This document shows, one piece after another, positions 1 to 12,415 of a stretch of 64,000 bases of DNA. Every line of letters begins with the position of its first letter. Position 1 is the first letter of the stretch. Location of the stretch: the NCBI GenBank assembly GCA_036785705.1, contig JAWUZG010000331.1, positions 868,001-932,000 on the forward strand. Reading direction: 5' to 3'. This DNA is from Acanthornis magna (lineage: Eukaryota > Chordata > Aves > Passeriformes > Acanthizidae). The notes under the pieces are model-generated. The model was not told the DNA's origin and searched no databases. It saw only the letters and a list, made by a program, of their open reading frames with translations. Made by a program: the position numbers and the translations under genes.

Positions 1-48
1 TCCCATCCCATCCCATCCCATCCCATCCCATCCCATCCCATCCCATCC
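1..48. repeat. (TCCCA)n pentanucleotide repeat
   Basis: At least nine tandem TCCCA units run off the left edge. The same array, as GGGAT on the + strand, lies in the equivalent intron of MROH copies B (35284-35405) and C (44254-44300), so this is an intronic microsatellite of copy A just upstream of its exon at 225-289. Confidence 0.95.
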
Positions 49-224
49 ACTGGGGACATGCCCATGGGCAAGACGGAAGAGGGGCTGGGGCTGCCGCCCC
101 CCGCAGCCGTGCTCCATCCCCAGGGCATCCCGGGGCTGTCCCTGCCTGGGCAGCGCAGGGCTGGGCTGTGTTCTCTGGCCTCTCCCACAGCCCCTCAGCT
201 CTGGCTGCGCTCGCTCTTTGCCAG

Positions 225-3200
225 ATGCAGGCATGCAATGCACACAAGTGCAGGAACCCAGCCGTGGCCTCTTCCGCAAAACAGCGCAGGTACCTGCAGC
301 CATCCCCACCTGGGCTGGGCCTGCTGTCCCTGCTCAGCCAAGCACAGTGCTTGGAGAACTCCATGGAACATCCCTCTCTTCTTGCCCTTCTTCTACAGAT
401 GGTTTGCATATTGATCAGGAGAATTCGGCAGGAGGAGTCTAGCCTCATGGGCACTGGGGTCACAGCACCCTCTGACATCTTCAAATACAAGAGTGGTGCT
501 ACCCTGCTGGATTTGATTCTGGAGAAGGGTGTCTCCAGTCCAAAGCAAGTAAGCAGCCTGCAGCCTCCCAAGAATCGCTTGGCCTCCCAAGCCACGCTTG
601 CTGGTCCCTTGAAGCCTTTGAGGCCATCCCAGTGTGGTGGCAAGGGAAGCACTTCTCTGGGGAAGCTGGGGACATTACTCCCTCTGGCAGCTTTCCAGCT
701 CTCCCTCTGCCTTCTCCAGGTGCCCGCTGTGGTGAGGTACATCCACCAGTGGCTCGTGTCCCATGAGTTTCCCAAGCGCAATGTGTACAGGCCACTTCTG
801 GATCTGACTGAGGAATACCCCGCTGATGCAGTGATAACTCTCCTGCGTGTGGCCCCATCGTGTGACAGGTCCGGGGCCCACCTGCCCAGAGGGCTCAGGG
901 CTCCCCAGCCCATCCCCCTGTGGAGCCCTGTCCCAGGTGTCTGACAAACAGAGACTTCCAGGGCCCTCTGGCTCCTCCATTTGCCAGCCCTGGCATGCCA
1001 GCCCCCAAGCCTGCTGCCATGCTCCCTGCCTGCCCCTCCCTGGCCTGTCCCCACACGGCTGGGCTGCCTGGCTGCTGCCAGCCAGAGGCAGTGGGCAGAG
1101 ACAGGGCTGGCAGCCAGCCTCGGCCGCACAGCTGCCTGGGCCCCCACAGCTGCCCAGGCCATGGGGCTGTGTCCGAGACTCCCCTGAGACAGAGCTCTGA
1201 CCCCACAGAGCTGCTAGTAGCATGTGGAGGGCCATCATATGCTCGCTCAGGGCTGCCGAGCCGGCCATGCTGACTCTCCTGGATGTGCTGGGGAGCTGGC
1301 CAGAGCACAGCACGCGCACCTCCGATGAGGACAACACGCATGTCTTTGCCCTGGCTGTGAGTTTCTGCAACTGTCCTTTGCTCACCCCCAGGTCACCTCT
1401 CCAGCAGCCCTCCATCCTCCTTCCCCCACTGCACCTCCGTGCCTCCCGTGCTGGGCAGAAACCTGTGCTAGGGGCAGGTTCAGGGGCACCAGGCCCGGTG
1501 CTCCCCCAGTGTCTCCCCTGGCCTCTCCCTCCCACGCTCGGGCCCTGCCACATGGACACCTCAGCACTGAGCGCTGTCTTGGGGTGCTTTGTCTTCTGCA
1601 GGCAACTCTGGTGATGTGGAAGATCCTCCAAGTGCCCATCTGCCCACATGCAGTGATGCTGTATTTCCCTCGCCTCTTTGTGCATCTGCTCTTCCAAGTG
1701 TTCTGCAGCACATTGGATATGCCAGACGAGGTCCAGACCTTCTGGAAGGGATGCCAGCAGCAACACGGCCTTGCCACCAACCCCAACAGGTGCTCCATGC
1801 CAGTTCTCCTGTCCCTCCCATGTCCCCAGGGCACGAGCCAGTGCTCGCAGCATGACCTGGGCTTTGCTCTGCACACAGCTTTGCAGTGCAGACCCTGAAG
1901 GCCCTGCTCCACCGACTGAACTATGAGGATGTGGTGGTGGCAATGGAACGCAAGCGTGGCTGGCAAAGACTGCTCTGTGCTGACACCCAGCACGATGCTG
2001 TGCGTGTGCTGGCCAGGTCAGAGTCCCCTCCTCCCCACTGCCCGTGGCATTTGTGCCCTGTGCCCGGGGTGCCACTCACAGTCCCTGTGATTGTGGGCCA
2101 GAGGGCCTTGTCACCGAGGGACGGCTGAGCAGCCTGGAAAAGGCTGTGAGAGGAGGCTGCCCACAAGGAGCTGCCTCCCAAAGCGCCCACGTGCCCTGGA
2201 GGGATGCTGGGGAAAGAGCACACCTCTGTGAGTCAGTCCTGGGAGAGCTTTGCCCCCCCACCTCAGGCTCTTGGTGCCTTTTTCCTCCTGCCAGGGAGAT
2301 GTCCTGTGTCTCCCCATCCTTGTGTTCCCGCATTGCTCACCACCTGCTCAGGCTGCTCAGCAAGAGGGATCCATGCTGGGATCTGCCTGCCCTGGCATTC
2401 CTTGTGGAGGTGAGCCTGAAGGCCAGCGCTGCCTCGCTCAGCTGCCTCCCAGCTCTCTGCCCTCTCGTAGCTGCAGCTGCCTGGGACGGTGCCCGTGCCC
2501 TTGTGCTGCGGCCTGGGCCCAGCCCCGTGCACTGCTGGGCTCCTGCCAGCCAGCTCCCCTCTCACTGCCCTGTGCCTTTCAGACTCTGCAGTGCCTGAAC
2601 TTGACAAAATGTGGGAACAGAGTCCTGAAAATCCTGTCAAGGCACCTGCGGAGCGAATGCAGGCAGAAGCGTCACCTGGCGCTCAGGGCCCTCTTCAATC
2701 TTACAGATGATCCCTTGATGGTGAGAAGGGGGCAGTGGCTGAAGCCGTGCCGGCAGCGTGGGGCTGGGCAACACAGCCGCTTAGGCTTGGCTGGGCTTCA
2801 GGAGCTGAGGCAGCTGCTCCCAGCTCTCCTGCCTCCCACTTCAGCTGCCTGCCTGCTTTGGGGGCAGGCCTTTGGCCTCTGGGCCCTGCGGCTGCAGGCT
2901 GGCATTTCACAGACTTGTGTTCTGCACAGATCAAAAGAATGTGGAGCCTGACCGGAAGGCTCGTCAAGCTCCTGTGGGACGCAGATGGACGCGTAGTTGC
3001 GATGACACTCATCGTACTTGGCTATACAGTGGTGGACAAATTCACGCTGATAGCCAGCCCCATTGCCCTGCAGCTGGCTGAGGCGCTCCTGCCACTCTTT
3101 GACAACGTAAGGCTCTGCGCCCCCAGCCACGGGCACTGGGTGCTGCCCGGACACTTTGCGCCCTGTGCATTTTCAGGTGTGTGCCTAGGTGAGCTCGGAG

Positions 3201-5024
3201 CAGCCAGTGCGGAAGTCTTTCTTCTTTTCATACAGGATAATAGCGTGGTGCGGCTGCTCTCCATGGTGCTCTTTCGAGCTTTGGTGACTTCTGCAGCGCT
3301 GAAGTGGGAAAAGGCCCTGAAGGCGCAAGTGCGCCTGAGCCTGCTCCCACTCTTCCTCCACTGCCATGACGAGAAGCGACCTGTGGCAGCGGTGAGGACT
3401 CATGGGCTGCTGGTGTCCCCCTGCGAGGGGGCTCAGCTGCCCCCCGCCCTTGCGCCTCACGGGCTGCAGCCTCCTCGTGGCCTTGGCACGGGGACGTGGC
3501 TCCTGTGCCCTGGGCTGCGGGGCCATCTCCAGCTCTCTGCTGCTCTCCAGGCCTCTCGGGCAGCGCTGCTTAGTGCAGCCCAGTTCCTGAAGAGGAGGGA
3601 TCTCGAGCAGCTGCTGAAGACGAAGCAGCTGTGGAAGTTGGGCGAGTGCCTGGTAAGGACAGCCTGGAAGCCCCAGCCGCAGCCTGGACAAGGCCCCTGT
3701 GGCCGCTGCTCAGTGCGTGCGGCTGGCAGCTGTGGCCCTGCCCGCTGCTGTGCCCAGGGGCCACACGGGCTCTTCTCCAGGCTGCTCTGGCCCCGAGCCG
3801 GGTGCCGATGGAGCCCCGGCCCAGCTGGGCCGTGCGCCGGGGCGGCCCCGCGGCTCCCCGGGCAGCAGCCAGCCCTCTGGCCCCTCCAAAGGCCGGCGCC
3901 AGCGGCTGCTGGCCGCGCCTCAGGGCTGTGCGCCCAGGGGCCCCAGGCCAGCGCCGGGCGCAGCGAGCGCCCGCCCGAGGGGCTGAGCCCGCGCCAAGCC
4001 TTCCCTGCGGGCCCTCTCTCTCTGCAGCTGGCACACGACAGGAGCCGAGCGGCCGAGCAGCTGCGCCAGGCCGTGCCCTACGTGCACAGCCCCCAGGAGC
4101 CCCTGCGAGAGGAGGCCATCAGGTTCATCGGTGAGCCGCCAGCCCGGGCTCCCTCCCCGCCCCGTGCCGCCGCAGCTCGGGCCCAGCCCCGGCTGCTGGC
4201 CCGGCAGCGCCATCCGGGCACGGGGCTCTGGAGCCCCGCCTGCCCTCGGGGCTGCTGCCGCCCTCCTGTCGCAGCCGTGCCCTTCCTCGGGCGGCGCGAT
4301 GCGGCAAGGGCCCGGGCTGAGCCGTGCCGGCGCAGGAGGCCGTGCGGCCCCAGGGCTGGCAGCGCCGCTGGGGGGGAGCTGTGCCGCTGGGCGCCGTGAC
4401 AGGCTCTGTGTTGCCAGGGATGGTCGGGCGGAGCTTGAGGGGGCAGCAGGAAGAATTGCAGCTCATCTTGGACGGTGAGTGAGGGCAGCGGGCTGGCAGC
4501 GGGGGCTGGCGGGGGCAGCTGCAATCCCTGCCCGGCTGCGGAGGGCTCCGCTCCCTGTGCGGACGAGGGGCGGCATGGGCAGAGCACACAGAGATTCCAG
4601 GGGCACGTCGGGGATTCTTGGCCAGCACATTCGGGCTGATGCCCTTGGCCCCTGCTCCCTCGTGGCCGTGGCAAGAGCGGGCTGGGATGGCCCTGGCAAG
4701 GGGGGGTCTCCTCGGGTCCCCGCAGGTCCGGGATGTGACCGTGGCTCTCTTTCTCTCTGTGCCAGTCCTTGAAGACATGGAGGATGACACCAGCGACACT
4801 GTCAGAAACCTGGCGCTTCAAACATCGCACATCCTCCAGGCGGTAGCGAGGACTCGCACCTCCAGCATCGGGAAGCTGCAAGATGGCCTCCGCAGGGTGA
4901 GCCAGACATGGCTTCGTGCGTGGGGCCGTGGCCGGCTTTGCTGCTGGAGCTCTGCGGAGAGCTGATCTGTCTCCTCCGTCCCCTGGGGCCACCTCAGGCT
5001 GCAGGGAACTCCTGTTTTCTTTAA
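225..5024 (+). CDS. MROH (maestro heat-like repeat) family protein, copy A, 5'-partial
   Basis: HEAT-repeat protein of the MROH family; molecular role unknown. Fifteen exons chain in one open frame of 613 codons plus stop: 225-289, 399-548, 720-868, 1209-1356, 1602-1789, 1879-2016, 2295-2409, 2583-2720, 2930-3106, 3236-3391, 3551-3652, 4028-4130, 4418-4474, 4766-4896, 4998-5024. All have AG acceptors and GT donors, and the phases add up. Recognisable blocks include VVRYIHQWLVSHEF, AVQTLKALLHRLNYE, LALRALFNLTDDPLM and ALQLAEALLPLFDN, which are amphipathic helix pairs typical of HEAT repeats. The last exon encodes only AAGNSCFL before TAA. Earlier exons lie left of the window; copies B and C show an acidic exon there. 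The frame is undamaged, so the copy is potentially functional. The family member cannot be named confidently. Confidence 0.85.
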
Positions 5025-7479
5025 GCGTTTTCTTTTTTTTGTGTTTAGTATGTAAATATAGGCTCTGTTCTAATACACAGACTCTCAGGATTTTTGTTTT
5101 GGTGCCCAGTGTCTGCAGGGCATAGGGGAAGAGGGGGGAAAAGGGTGCTTGTGCTCAGCAGGTTGCCCGGGCTTGCAGTGTGGAAGGAAAGTGGCCAGAA
5201 GCGCCTTGGCCTTTGGTGGTTCTGCTGCAGCCTTAACGCTTCTGCCAGAGTGAGTGGGCAGAGGCTGGAGCTGGGGCATCCCTGCGAGACTGGTGCCTGG
5301 AGATGGCCACAAGCCCTGTGCCAGCAGGGAAGTGCCATCTGTGTCCTGCCCGTGTGTTGCCGGCTGGATTGCCGAGGGCTCCGAGGTGCCTCTTGGTGCG
5401 GCTCCTCTGGAGCTCCAGCGGGGCTGTGCCGCTGCCGGGCAGGTTGGCCAGGCTGGGGGAGACCCTGAGGAGACAGGGCGGTGGGAGGCTGTGAAAGGAT
5501 GAGGTGCTGCACAGGCCCTGATCGGGACAAGGCAGTGGGAAGGCACGAGGGTGGAATGTGTGAGGAGGTGAGTGGCAGGAGGCTCCAAGGGGCCAGGAGG
5601 CCCATGCGGGGCTGGGTGCTGGGAAGCCCTGAGGAATTGGGTGTCAGAGGCCCTAAGCAGCCCCCAGGCAGCTGCCTTGTTCCTGACAGCTGCTCTGGTG
5701 TTTCCCGGAGGCATCTCCCATGCCTTGGGCAGAAGCGCTTGAGGCTGAGTCTCAGCAGGAGGGAGGCTGGGGACACCGCTGAGGTGCCCAGGCTGGGCTG
5801 GCTGGGGACAAGGAGGGCAAGGGGGCCCTGCCAGGGCATGGCCACTGCGTGCTGCCTACAAGGGGCAGTGGGCAGTGGGCAGTGGGCAGTGGCAGGGCTG
5901 GCAGCCAGCCCAGGTCTCCGTGGTTGCCCAGGCCATGGTGCTGTGGCTGAGTCCCCCCTGACACAGAGCTCTGGCACCGCAGAGCCGCTGTCACCATGAG
6001 GAGGGCAGCACCGTCTCCTCGAGCAGGCCTGCGGAGTCGCTGCTGTGGAAGTGGCTCTGGGCACTGCAGAAACAGCAGCAGAGCGTGTGCAGGAACAGCA
6101 GGAGCCAGAACACCGCTACCTGCTCAACAAGGCACCCGCACCGGCCGGGATGCCAAACGGGGATACTGTGGGGACAATGGCACGTGGTTTGGCAAAAGGC
6201 TTCAGCACAACTGACCACAATGGCTTTCTCTTGATTTGCCAGCCTCACAGCAAGACTTGGCAGCTTCTGCTGCAGCCTGTGCCCCTGACTGACTTCAACG
6301 GCCGTGCTTGAGGGCAGACTCGCTTTCCACAGTCAGGCATCCCGAGGCCGTGGCATTGGTGCCATCGTGAGAGAGAGACTCTGATGGGACATGAGCCCTG
6401 GGCTGCAGCTGCCGTCCCTCTCCTCCATGCAGGCACCTTCAAGATGACTCGTACACGAGCTTTGAAATGAAATCCTGGACTTGCTTGGAACAAAGGAAGA
6501 AGCAGCAGGTGCTGAAGCACAGCAGGCAGTTGTGGCGCAGGTTCAGGGCTGGAGGGAAGCACTTTGGTGTCTGCTGAGAAGATGGCCCGGTTCACAGGCA
6601 CAGGCTTTGCTGCTAGAGGATCCTGCTTTGCTCTTGCTGGAGGCCATTCCCTCGCAGCAGTGCATGGCCCTGCATTTTTCCTGCATCAAGTCTTGTGGAC
6701 CTGTGGCAACAAGCCTGTCCCGTGTCCCAGTGACAGCAGAAAAGGGCGGGACACTTGTGCTTCCAGCACTTCCCTGGGCTGCTCCTTCAGGGTGCTGGCA
6801 CCATCATCAGAGACACAGAACAGCTTCTCCTCCCAGAGTTATCCCTCCCCCCTGCACTTCCCCAAGTGACTCCCTTGACATTCACTGGGGAACCTCCCTG
6901 TTTGTGGCCGTCCATTGCCGTGCTCAGCAGGCACCCAGTTGTGTTTGGACAGGAGCTGCCACAGCCACACACACAGCAACTGGAGCACTGAATACCAGAG
7001 GCTGGGCCAATTCTTTTTATCCCTGAGTGCAAGAAAGACAGTCAGGAAAGGCCAAGGAAACTTGACAGTGTCTCTGTGGAATCTGTCTGTCCTGTGAAAC
7101 TCAGCAGCTGATGGTGTTCTTGTGCTCCTGCTAATCCCTTCCATGAAAAAGAATCATTCCAGGAAGGCACAACATCCTCTGGCAGATCCCAACTGTTGCC
7201 ACCACTTACTGCAGGTGCTCCTGCCAAGAGCCACCTGCAGGAAGGAGCACAGACACCAATGCACCAATGTTGGCTTTGGCTGCCCTCTGGCAGAGAAGCA
7301 CCCCGGGGGGCACAGGTCTCTGGGCCAGGAGATGGCACTGGCACTGGCAGGGCTCAGGGGGTGGCAGGTCTGCTTGGGTGGGGACTCTGCTGCACCTGCT
7401 GATTTTAGTGCTCCCCAGGCCCTGGGTGTCAGAGCAGCATTGGTGCCCTGGCACACACGTTCCCTGTCTGTGTCACACC
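5025..7479 (+). other. MROH unit 3' flank and intergenic spacer, copy A
   Basis: This stretch has no gene I can recognise. It matches, inverted, the spacer between copies C and B (about 39294 down to 36841), so it is part of the duplicated MROH unit. It presumably holds the 3' UTR and the 5' flank of a next unit that is no longer present on this side. Similarity stops at about 7477-7480, where an LTR begins. Short open frames here are not supported by splice structure. Confidence 0.75.
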
Positions 7480-7874
7480 TGTCATGGTCCACTCATAAGC
7501 GGACGCGTGATGGTTCATTTCAGCTATGATCTTGGAGTGCAAAAAAAAGAATGTAAAGCAAAAAATAATTCAACAAGTTGAGGGAGTTAAACTTCAATGT
7601 AAACAGGAAATTTATTAATTTTGCCCATGAGGTGGCTTGCGATAGAAAGAGAGAGAGAGAATAAAGGAAAAGATAGGGAGGAAAGGGAGGAAAAGGGGGT
7701 TTATAGCTACCACCATGGGTCCACAGATGTCCAGCATCTCTGGAGAAGATGTACAGCATCCTGGTCCAGAAGGTGTTCCTCTGCCTCTGTCTTTGATCGA
7801 TGTGATTTTGTGGGAATTGCAGATATGAGTCCCGAACCAAGTGCTACGTCGTTACTATTTTTTCTGCTATTTCA
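7480..7874 (-). mobile_element. LTR, 3' LTR of a minus-strand endogenous retrovirus
   Basis: On the minus strand the element starts TGAAATAG directly after a purine tract (AAAAAAGGGGGA, a polypurine tract) and ends in CCATGACA, giving TG...CA termini. It holds a TATAAA-type box near 7700 and an AATAAA signal near 7612. Its left end coincides with the break in MROH-unit similarity, so it marks an insertion or recombination point. Confidence 0.7.
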
Positions 7875-8720
7875 TCCCCCTTTTTTGTAGCTGCCTCCTA
7901 CAATTTTGACAAAAGAAGCAGTCTGCATATCTCTCTCTCTCCGCTTTCTTCTAGCGCTTTTTAAGGCATCCTGCACCGCCCTCCAGGCACTCGTCAAAGG
8001 CTTGGCAGATCCACAGTCTCGGGAAGCAGAGTTAAAGATATGTTGTTCCGCTCGCTCCCAGATCATCGGAGCAAAGGCATTTCTAGAGGCAATCTCTAAG
8101 CTCAGGCTCCTGTGCCACAACAGCAGGGCCCTCAACAAGGCCCTCCATGCAAACAGCACAGTCTTTTCCTGGCTTAGACAAATGATACCCATTTTTCTTG
8201 GGTGTTCCCCAGCGGCTCACCTGTGTTCCAGGTGTCCAAAAAATCCAGTCCGGACCTGAGCGATATCCTTCGCTCTTATGCTTCGCTGGGGCTCCGTCTC
8301 CGGCCGCGCACACTGCTCTCGGCAATTTGCTTCTCTGCCGTATCTCAGCGATTCACCGATCGCTACCCGAAGCTGTTGCTGTATCACATCGGGGTCAGCA
8401 GCTGTCACTGTCGAGATGGTCACAACAAGTAAAAAGTTCACCACAACAGCTTCTTAGTCAGAGAAAAGGAACAAGTAAGTCTTTATTTTCCAAAGCCTTT
8501 TATATTCTTTCTAACATCCATGTCACACATCCATTGGCTCTCAGTTCATCACCCACAATGTCATTGGCTACCTACAGTTAGAACAACATCTTGCAATAAC
8601 ACCACCTGCGAGTCTCTTATTATCATTGTTTATGGATTCCTGCTTGTTTTGAGCTAGAGAGGAATAGTGCGAACTGGACAAACAGGCCTCTCCCATGGGA
8701 AAGTAGTTCTTACGAGATGC
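7875..8720 (-). mobile_element. Endogenous retrovirus remnant: short internal region and second LTR-like module
   Basis: Upstream (minus strand) of the 7480-7874 LTR is about 560 bp of retroviral-looking internal sequence with broken frames and no assignable domain. Near 8475-8505 the minus strand has TATAAAAGG followed about 15 bp later by AATAAA, the compact arrangement of an avian LTR promoter and poly(A) site. This module is not obviously homologous to the 7480 LTR, so the interval may be two nested elements. Family and boundaries are uncertain. Confidence 0.45.
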
Positions 8721-8739
8721 CTGCAGTTCCCACAGTGTG

Positions 8740-9570
8740 TGACATCAGAGCAGGTTGTGATGTCACAGAGCAGGCTGTGATGTCACAGAGCAGACTGTGA
8801 GGAAAACGGGACATAAAGCAGGTTCTGTCACCCTTGGATGTCACAAAGCGGGCTCTGTAAATTCCCAGATTTGGCTGTGACATCACAGGGGCTGTGTGAG
8901 GTCACTGGGGAGGTCACTCTGCCCCAGCCCCCCCTCACAGCTCCCCCCAGAGAAGTCCAACGCTGCTCATGCACAGCAGGGTCCCCTGTCCCCCCAGGTC
9001 CCCCCCTGCCCCCTGGCGCCGCAGCCTCCCCCAGAGGATGTTCCATGAGATCGACCCCCAGAGCCTGACACGGGGACAGGGAGGACGGGGCTGTGGGGGG
9101 TGGGACAGGGGGACAGGGACGCCCCGGCAGTGTCCCCGTGTCCCCCAGGGTGAGAGCCTGGCCCAGGGCTCCTTCACCCTCTTACGAACGATGGGTTGAG
9201 AGTGCTTAAAAAATCCCCAGCAAGGGATCAGCAAAAACCAGATTTAATATTCAGCGACAGCACAATGAAGTTCCTTGGCAAGAGTCACTCTGCTCCTGAC
9301 TGGACATTTCAGGCACACCAAAGAAACAAAGCAACAACAAAACCAACCAAATGCAGTCAATCAAACTAGAAATGAACTGAGACCTGGACCTCTTTGTGTG
9401 CGTCTGTGTTTGTTTAGGTGTGTGTGACAAAAGGACAGTGAGGGCAAGGATAAAACAAATATGGCCTAAAAGGATAACAGGCCTCAAATTTAACAGTACT
9501 GAACTTCTATTTTAACCATAGCATACCTTAAACATAAGAATTTAGCAAAATAGCAGAACTTAACAGTATT
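8740..9570 (-). mobile_element. LTR-like element with TGATGTCA tail, inverted copy
   Basis: This is the reverse complement of the block at 15390-16330, and of 57350-58300 in S2. Shared marks are the TTAATATTAAATCTGG / CTTGCTGGGGA end near 9190-9250, the GC-rich stretch with the GGTGGGACAGG motif, and several TGTGATGTCACAGAG units near 8755-8800. It lies just left of S1, opposite in orientation to the copy inside S1. No coding potential. Confidence 0.65.
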
Positions 9571-9605
9571 TAATCTAACTTACTATATACATATGTATAA
9601 AACAA

Positions 9606-9681
9606 TATATAAATATAAATATAAATATAAATATAAATATAAATATAAATATAAATATAAATATAAATATAAATATAAATA
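9606..9681. repeat. (ATAAAT)n hexanucleotide microsatellite
   Basis: About twelve nearly perfect ATAAAT units between the inverted LTR-like element and the start of segment S1. There is no equivalent in front of S2, so it sits at or near the duplication junction. Confidence 0.95.
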
Positions 9682-9879
9682 TCTATCTATATATAATCCT
9701 TCCCTAAGGAGCAGAGAGTGCTGACAGAGCACAGGATGCTCTGCTGAGCACGGGATGGCCCCAGGGCTGATGTCAGACAACGCCGGGATGGGAGTGCCAA
9801 AGAACAGGAGGAGGAGGGGCAGAGGAGCATGAAGGAGCAGGTGGGGAGGAGAGATGGAGGAGGGGAAGCGGGAGGAAGA

Positions 9880-10270
9880 GGAGGGATCAAGGGGGTGGAG
9901 CAGCAAGAGAAGCAGGAAAAGGAGCTGCCACGTGTGTCCATCGCTCTCTGTGTCCGCAAGCCTCGGCCCCGGGAGCATCGCCCCCCGCATCCCGCAGGTG
10001 ACCGGGCAGGGGGAGCTCGCCCCAGAGATCTTGTGCGGTGCGTGGGGTTCTTTTTGGGAGGGGGGGATTTTTGGAGCTTGTAGGACTCCAGAACCGAGCC
10101 CCAAATATCTTTGGTTGTTCCTGGGAGGCTTTGTTTGTTTGGGCTTTTTTTTGTGGGAGAGGGGGCGGATGTTTGGATGTTGCAGGACTCCAGCTGTGAG
10201 TCGCAAATGGCCCTGGGGGGATATTGGGGAGTCCCCGGCACGCGGGTTTTTGGGGGTCCCCGTGGCGGCT
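9880..10270 (+). repeat. Internal duplication within S1, first copy
   Basis: The GCAGGTGACC...GGGGAGCTCGCCCC block, followed by GGATGTTTGGAT-TTGCAGGACTCCA, recurs in diverged form at about 11460-11790. The pair is also in S2 (about 51480-51850 and 52990-53330), so this local duplication of about 1.5 kb offset is older than the S1/S2 event. Confidence 0.65.
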
Positions 10271-10827
10271 GGCGGGAGAAGTGGGATGGGGTAGGCTGGG
10301 GCCCGGGCAGGGTGGGATGTGGATTGGGGTGTGGGCTGAAGTGTGGGGGAGGGGGATGGGTGGGCTGGGGCCTGGGATGAGGCAGCCGAAGGTTGGGGGT
10401 GACGAAGGCGGGGGGACCGCACTCCTTCGGGGCTTGCGGGGTATCGGCCACCTGTGAGGGAGTTTTGGGGTAGCCCTAATCCTTCGGGGGTGGCAGTGGC
10501 AGCGGGGGACACGTGTCTCCGGCAGCTCTGGAGCCCAGGTGCGCCCCCCTGGGCCCCAGCGGCGGCGGGAGCGGAATTTGGGGAGGGGGAGGTGTGGGGC
10601 GGGCAGGCCGGGCCCCCCCGCTGGGCGCTGTCCCGTTGGGGCCGAGTGCGGGGGGAGCTGTCCCGCGGGGCCCGGCCCTGCCCGGGCACGGCTGATGCCG
10701 CCCGCCCGCGCTCCGCACTGCTCCGGCCTGGTGCTCGCAGTGCCGCGCGGGGCGGGGCCGCTTTGGGGACCCCCCCAGGGCAGAGCGCGGCTGCTTTGGG
10801 GCTGTGGGCAGCTGCCCGGCGCTGGGC

Positions 10828-10898
10828 ATGGGCCGTGTGGGGGCAGCTGGGGCCGTGCTGGTGGCACTGGTGGTGCTGGCAGTGCCCCCGGCCGCGGG
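10828..10898 (+). pseudogene. MHC class II beta leader exon (exon 1), isolated, S1 copy
   Basis: ATG opens a 24-residue hydrophobic leader, MGRVGAAGAVLV...LAVPPAAG, followed by a GTGAGG donor. The AGAVLVALVVL-PPAAG pattern is the signal-peptide exon of passerine MHC class II B genes. Class II beta chains present peptides with an alpha chain on antigen-presenting cells. Here no beta-1 exon follows on this strand: a zinc-finger gene comes next, and the nearest exon-2-like sequence (13729-13924) is inverted. The exon is intact in itself but is not part of a recognisable class II gene. It lies in GC-rich, CpG-island-like DNA. Confidence 0.7.
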
Positions 10899-11459
10899 GT
10901 GAGGGGGGGGCGCGGTGAGAAGGGGGGCGGGGGCTGGGAGCCCAAAGTGAGCGAAATGGGGATTGGGAGCCCCAAAGTGGGCAGGAGGGGCCTGGAAGCT
11001 CCAAAACCAATGATGGGAGAGGGGGGTTGGGGATTGAGGGGATGACAGCAAAGGGACAGAAGAGTAGTGGAAAAGAGGGGTCTGTGACCCCGAAAGAGAG
11101 CTGGAGGGGGATGGGACACGGAAATTGAGTTGGGAGTGGTCTGTGGATTGGGAGAAGGATGGGAAAGGGGAGGAGAGGGGAGGGAAAGGTGGGGTTGGGA
11201 GTGAAGAAGGGCGGTTCCATGGGGGTCCAGCCCTGTCCCCCAGCACTCAATCCCCAGAGCAATTCCCTGGGGCTCTGGGGGAGGTGGATCCCCACTGGAG
11301 GGGTCTCCAAGCCCCCTGTCCATCCCTGGGGCTGATCGGGGGGTTCCCCCCACCCAGCAGCCTGTGCTGCAGCAGCTGTGGGGCAGAGCAGGTTGGGGAA
11401 GGGGAGTCTGGGGTGAGAGCAGGGGAGGAGCAGGAGGATGAGGAGGGACAGAGGGGTAG

Positions 11460-11790
11460 GACCAGGAAAAGGAGGAGCAGGAGAACCATGAGGTTTCATA
11501 ACCCACTGTGTCCGCAGCACCCCCAGCTCTGGGATCTTTGCCCACCCCACATTCCACAGGTGACCAGGGAGGCGGAGCTCACCCCAAATCTATCAGGGGG
11601 TCTTGCAGAGGTTTTTTTTTTTTGGAGGGGTATTTGGAACTCGCAGTTTCTAGAATTGAACCCCAGTTATCTTTACATGTTGCTGGTGAGGATTTTTTGG
11701 GCCAGAGGGGATGTTTGGATCTTGCAGGACTCCAAAGCAGAGCCTGAAATGCACCTTGGGGAATACTTTAGGGGTCCATGTGGGAATTGC
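11460..11790 (+). repeat. Internal duplication within S1, second copy
   Basis: Diverged repeat of 9880-10270, sharing CACAGGTGACCAGGGAGG, GAGCTCACCCC and GGATGTTTGGATCTTGCAGG. Lies between the MHC leader exon and the zinc-finger exons; no coding role seen. Confidence 0.6.
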
Positions 11791-12415
11791 CCAGTATTGG
11801 AAGAACAGGTCATCAGATTTGGGGATCCCCGGGAGAGCTGGGGTGTGGAACGCAGGACTCCCGGAGTGGAGAGAGCAGAGAGGGGCGATAGCGGAGCTGG
11901 GGACCCCCGGCAGCCTGGAGGGGTGGGGGAGCCTGGAGATGAGGCAGGGCTGGGACACTGTGACGCTGAAAGGGGCGGCGGAGAGAGGGGGAAGCCCCGA
12001 GTGCCTGGAGTGGGGGGAGCCTGAAGAGGGGGACCCTGGGAGCCCTGGAAGCCAAAGCAGCATCAGGGAAGACGGACCCCTGGGACCACCGAAACCCCAT
12101 GGCATCCCTAAGCAGGGTGCCGGAGAAGGGGCATCCGCAGGACCCACGGGAGCCCCAGCAGCTTTGAGAAGGGGAAACCCCAGCAGCCCAAAGACAGGAG
12201 ACTGGAATGGGGCAACTCCTGGGAGGCTTTTTTTGGGGTCACTCTTGCTTTTTGGAGGAATTTATAGACACAGAAGACTTGGTGACTTGTAGAGATGGAC
12301 TTGGGCAGGAGGAACCCCCAACCCAAGGCACTCACACCTTTTTCTGACCCCAAACCAGGATTTCTGACACCCAAACCTTGTCCAGATGTAGAAGGTGGCT
12401 GTGAGGAAGAGGAAG

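Noticed and set aside
675..2075. Long minus-strand open frame (466 codons) antisense to MROH copy A, with counterparts on + at 33305-34657 and 42244-43626
   Set aside because: Conserved only because the sense exons are conserved; it reads through introns, has no known domain, and is a GC-rich shadow of the MROH exons.
9583..11550. 655-codon minus-strand open frame across the MHC leader region
   Set aside because: Pro/Ser-rich low-complexity translation of G-rich DNA that also reads through the ATAAAT microsatellite; indels versus S2 shift it, so it is not under coding constraint.
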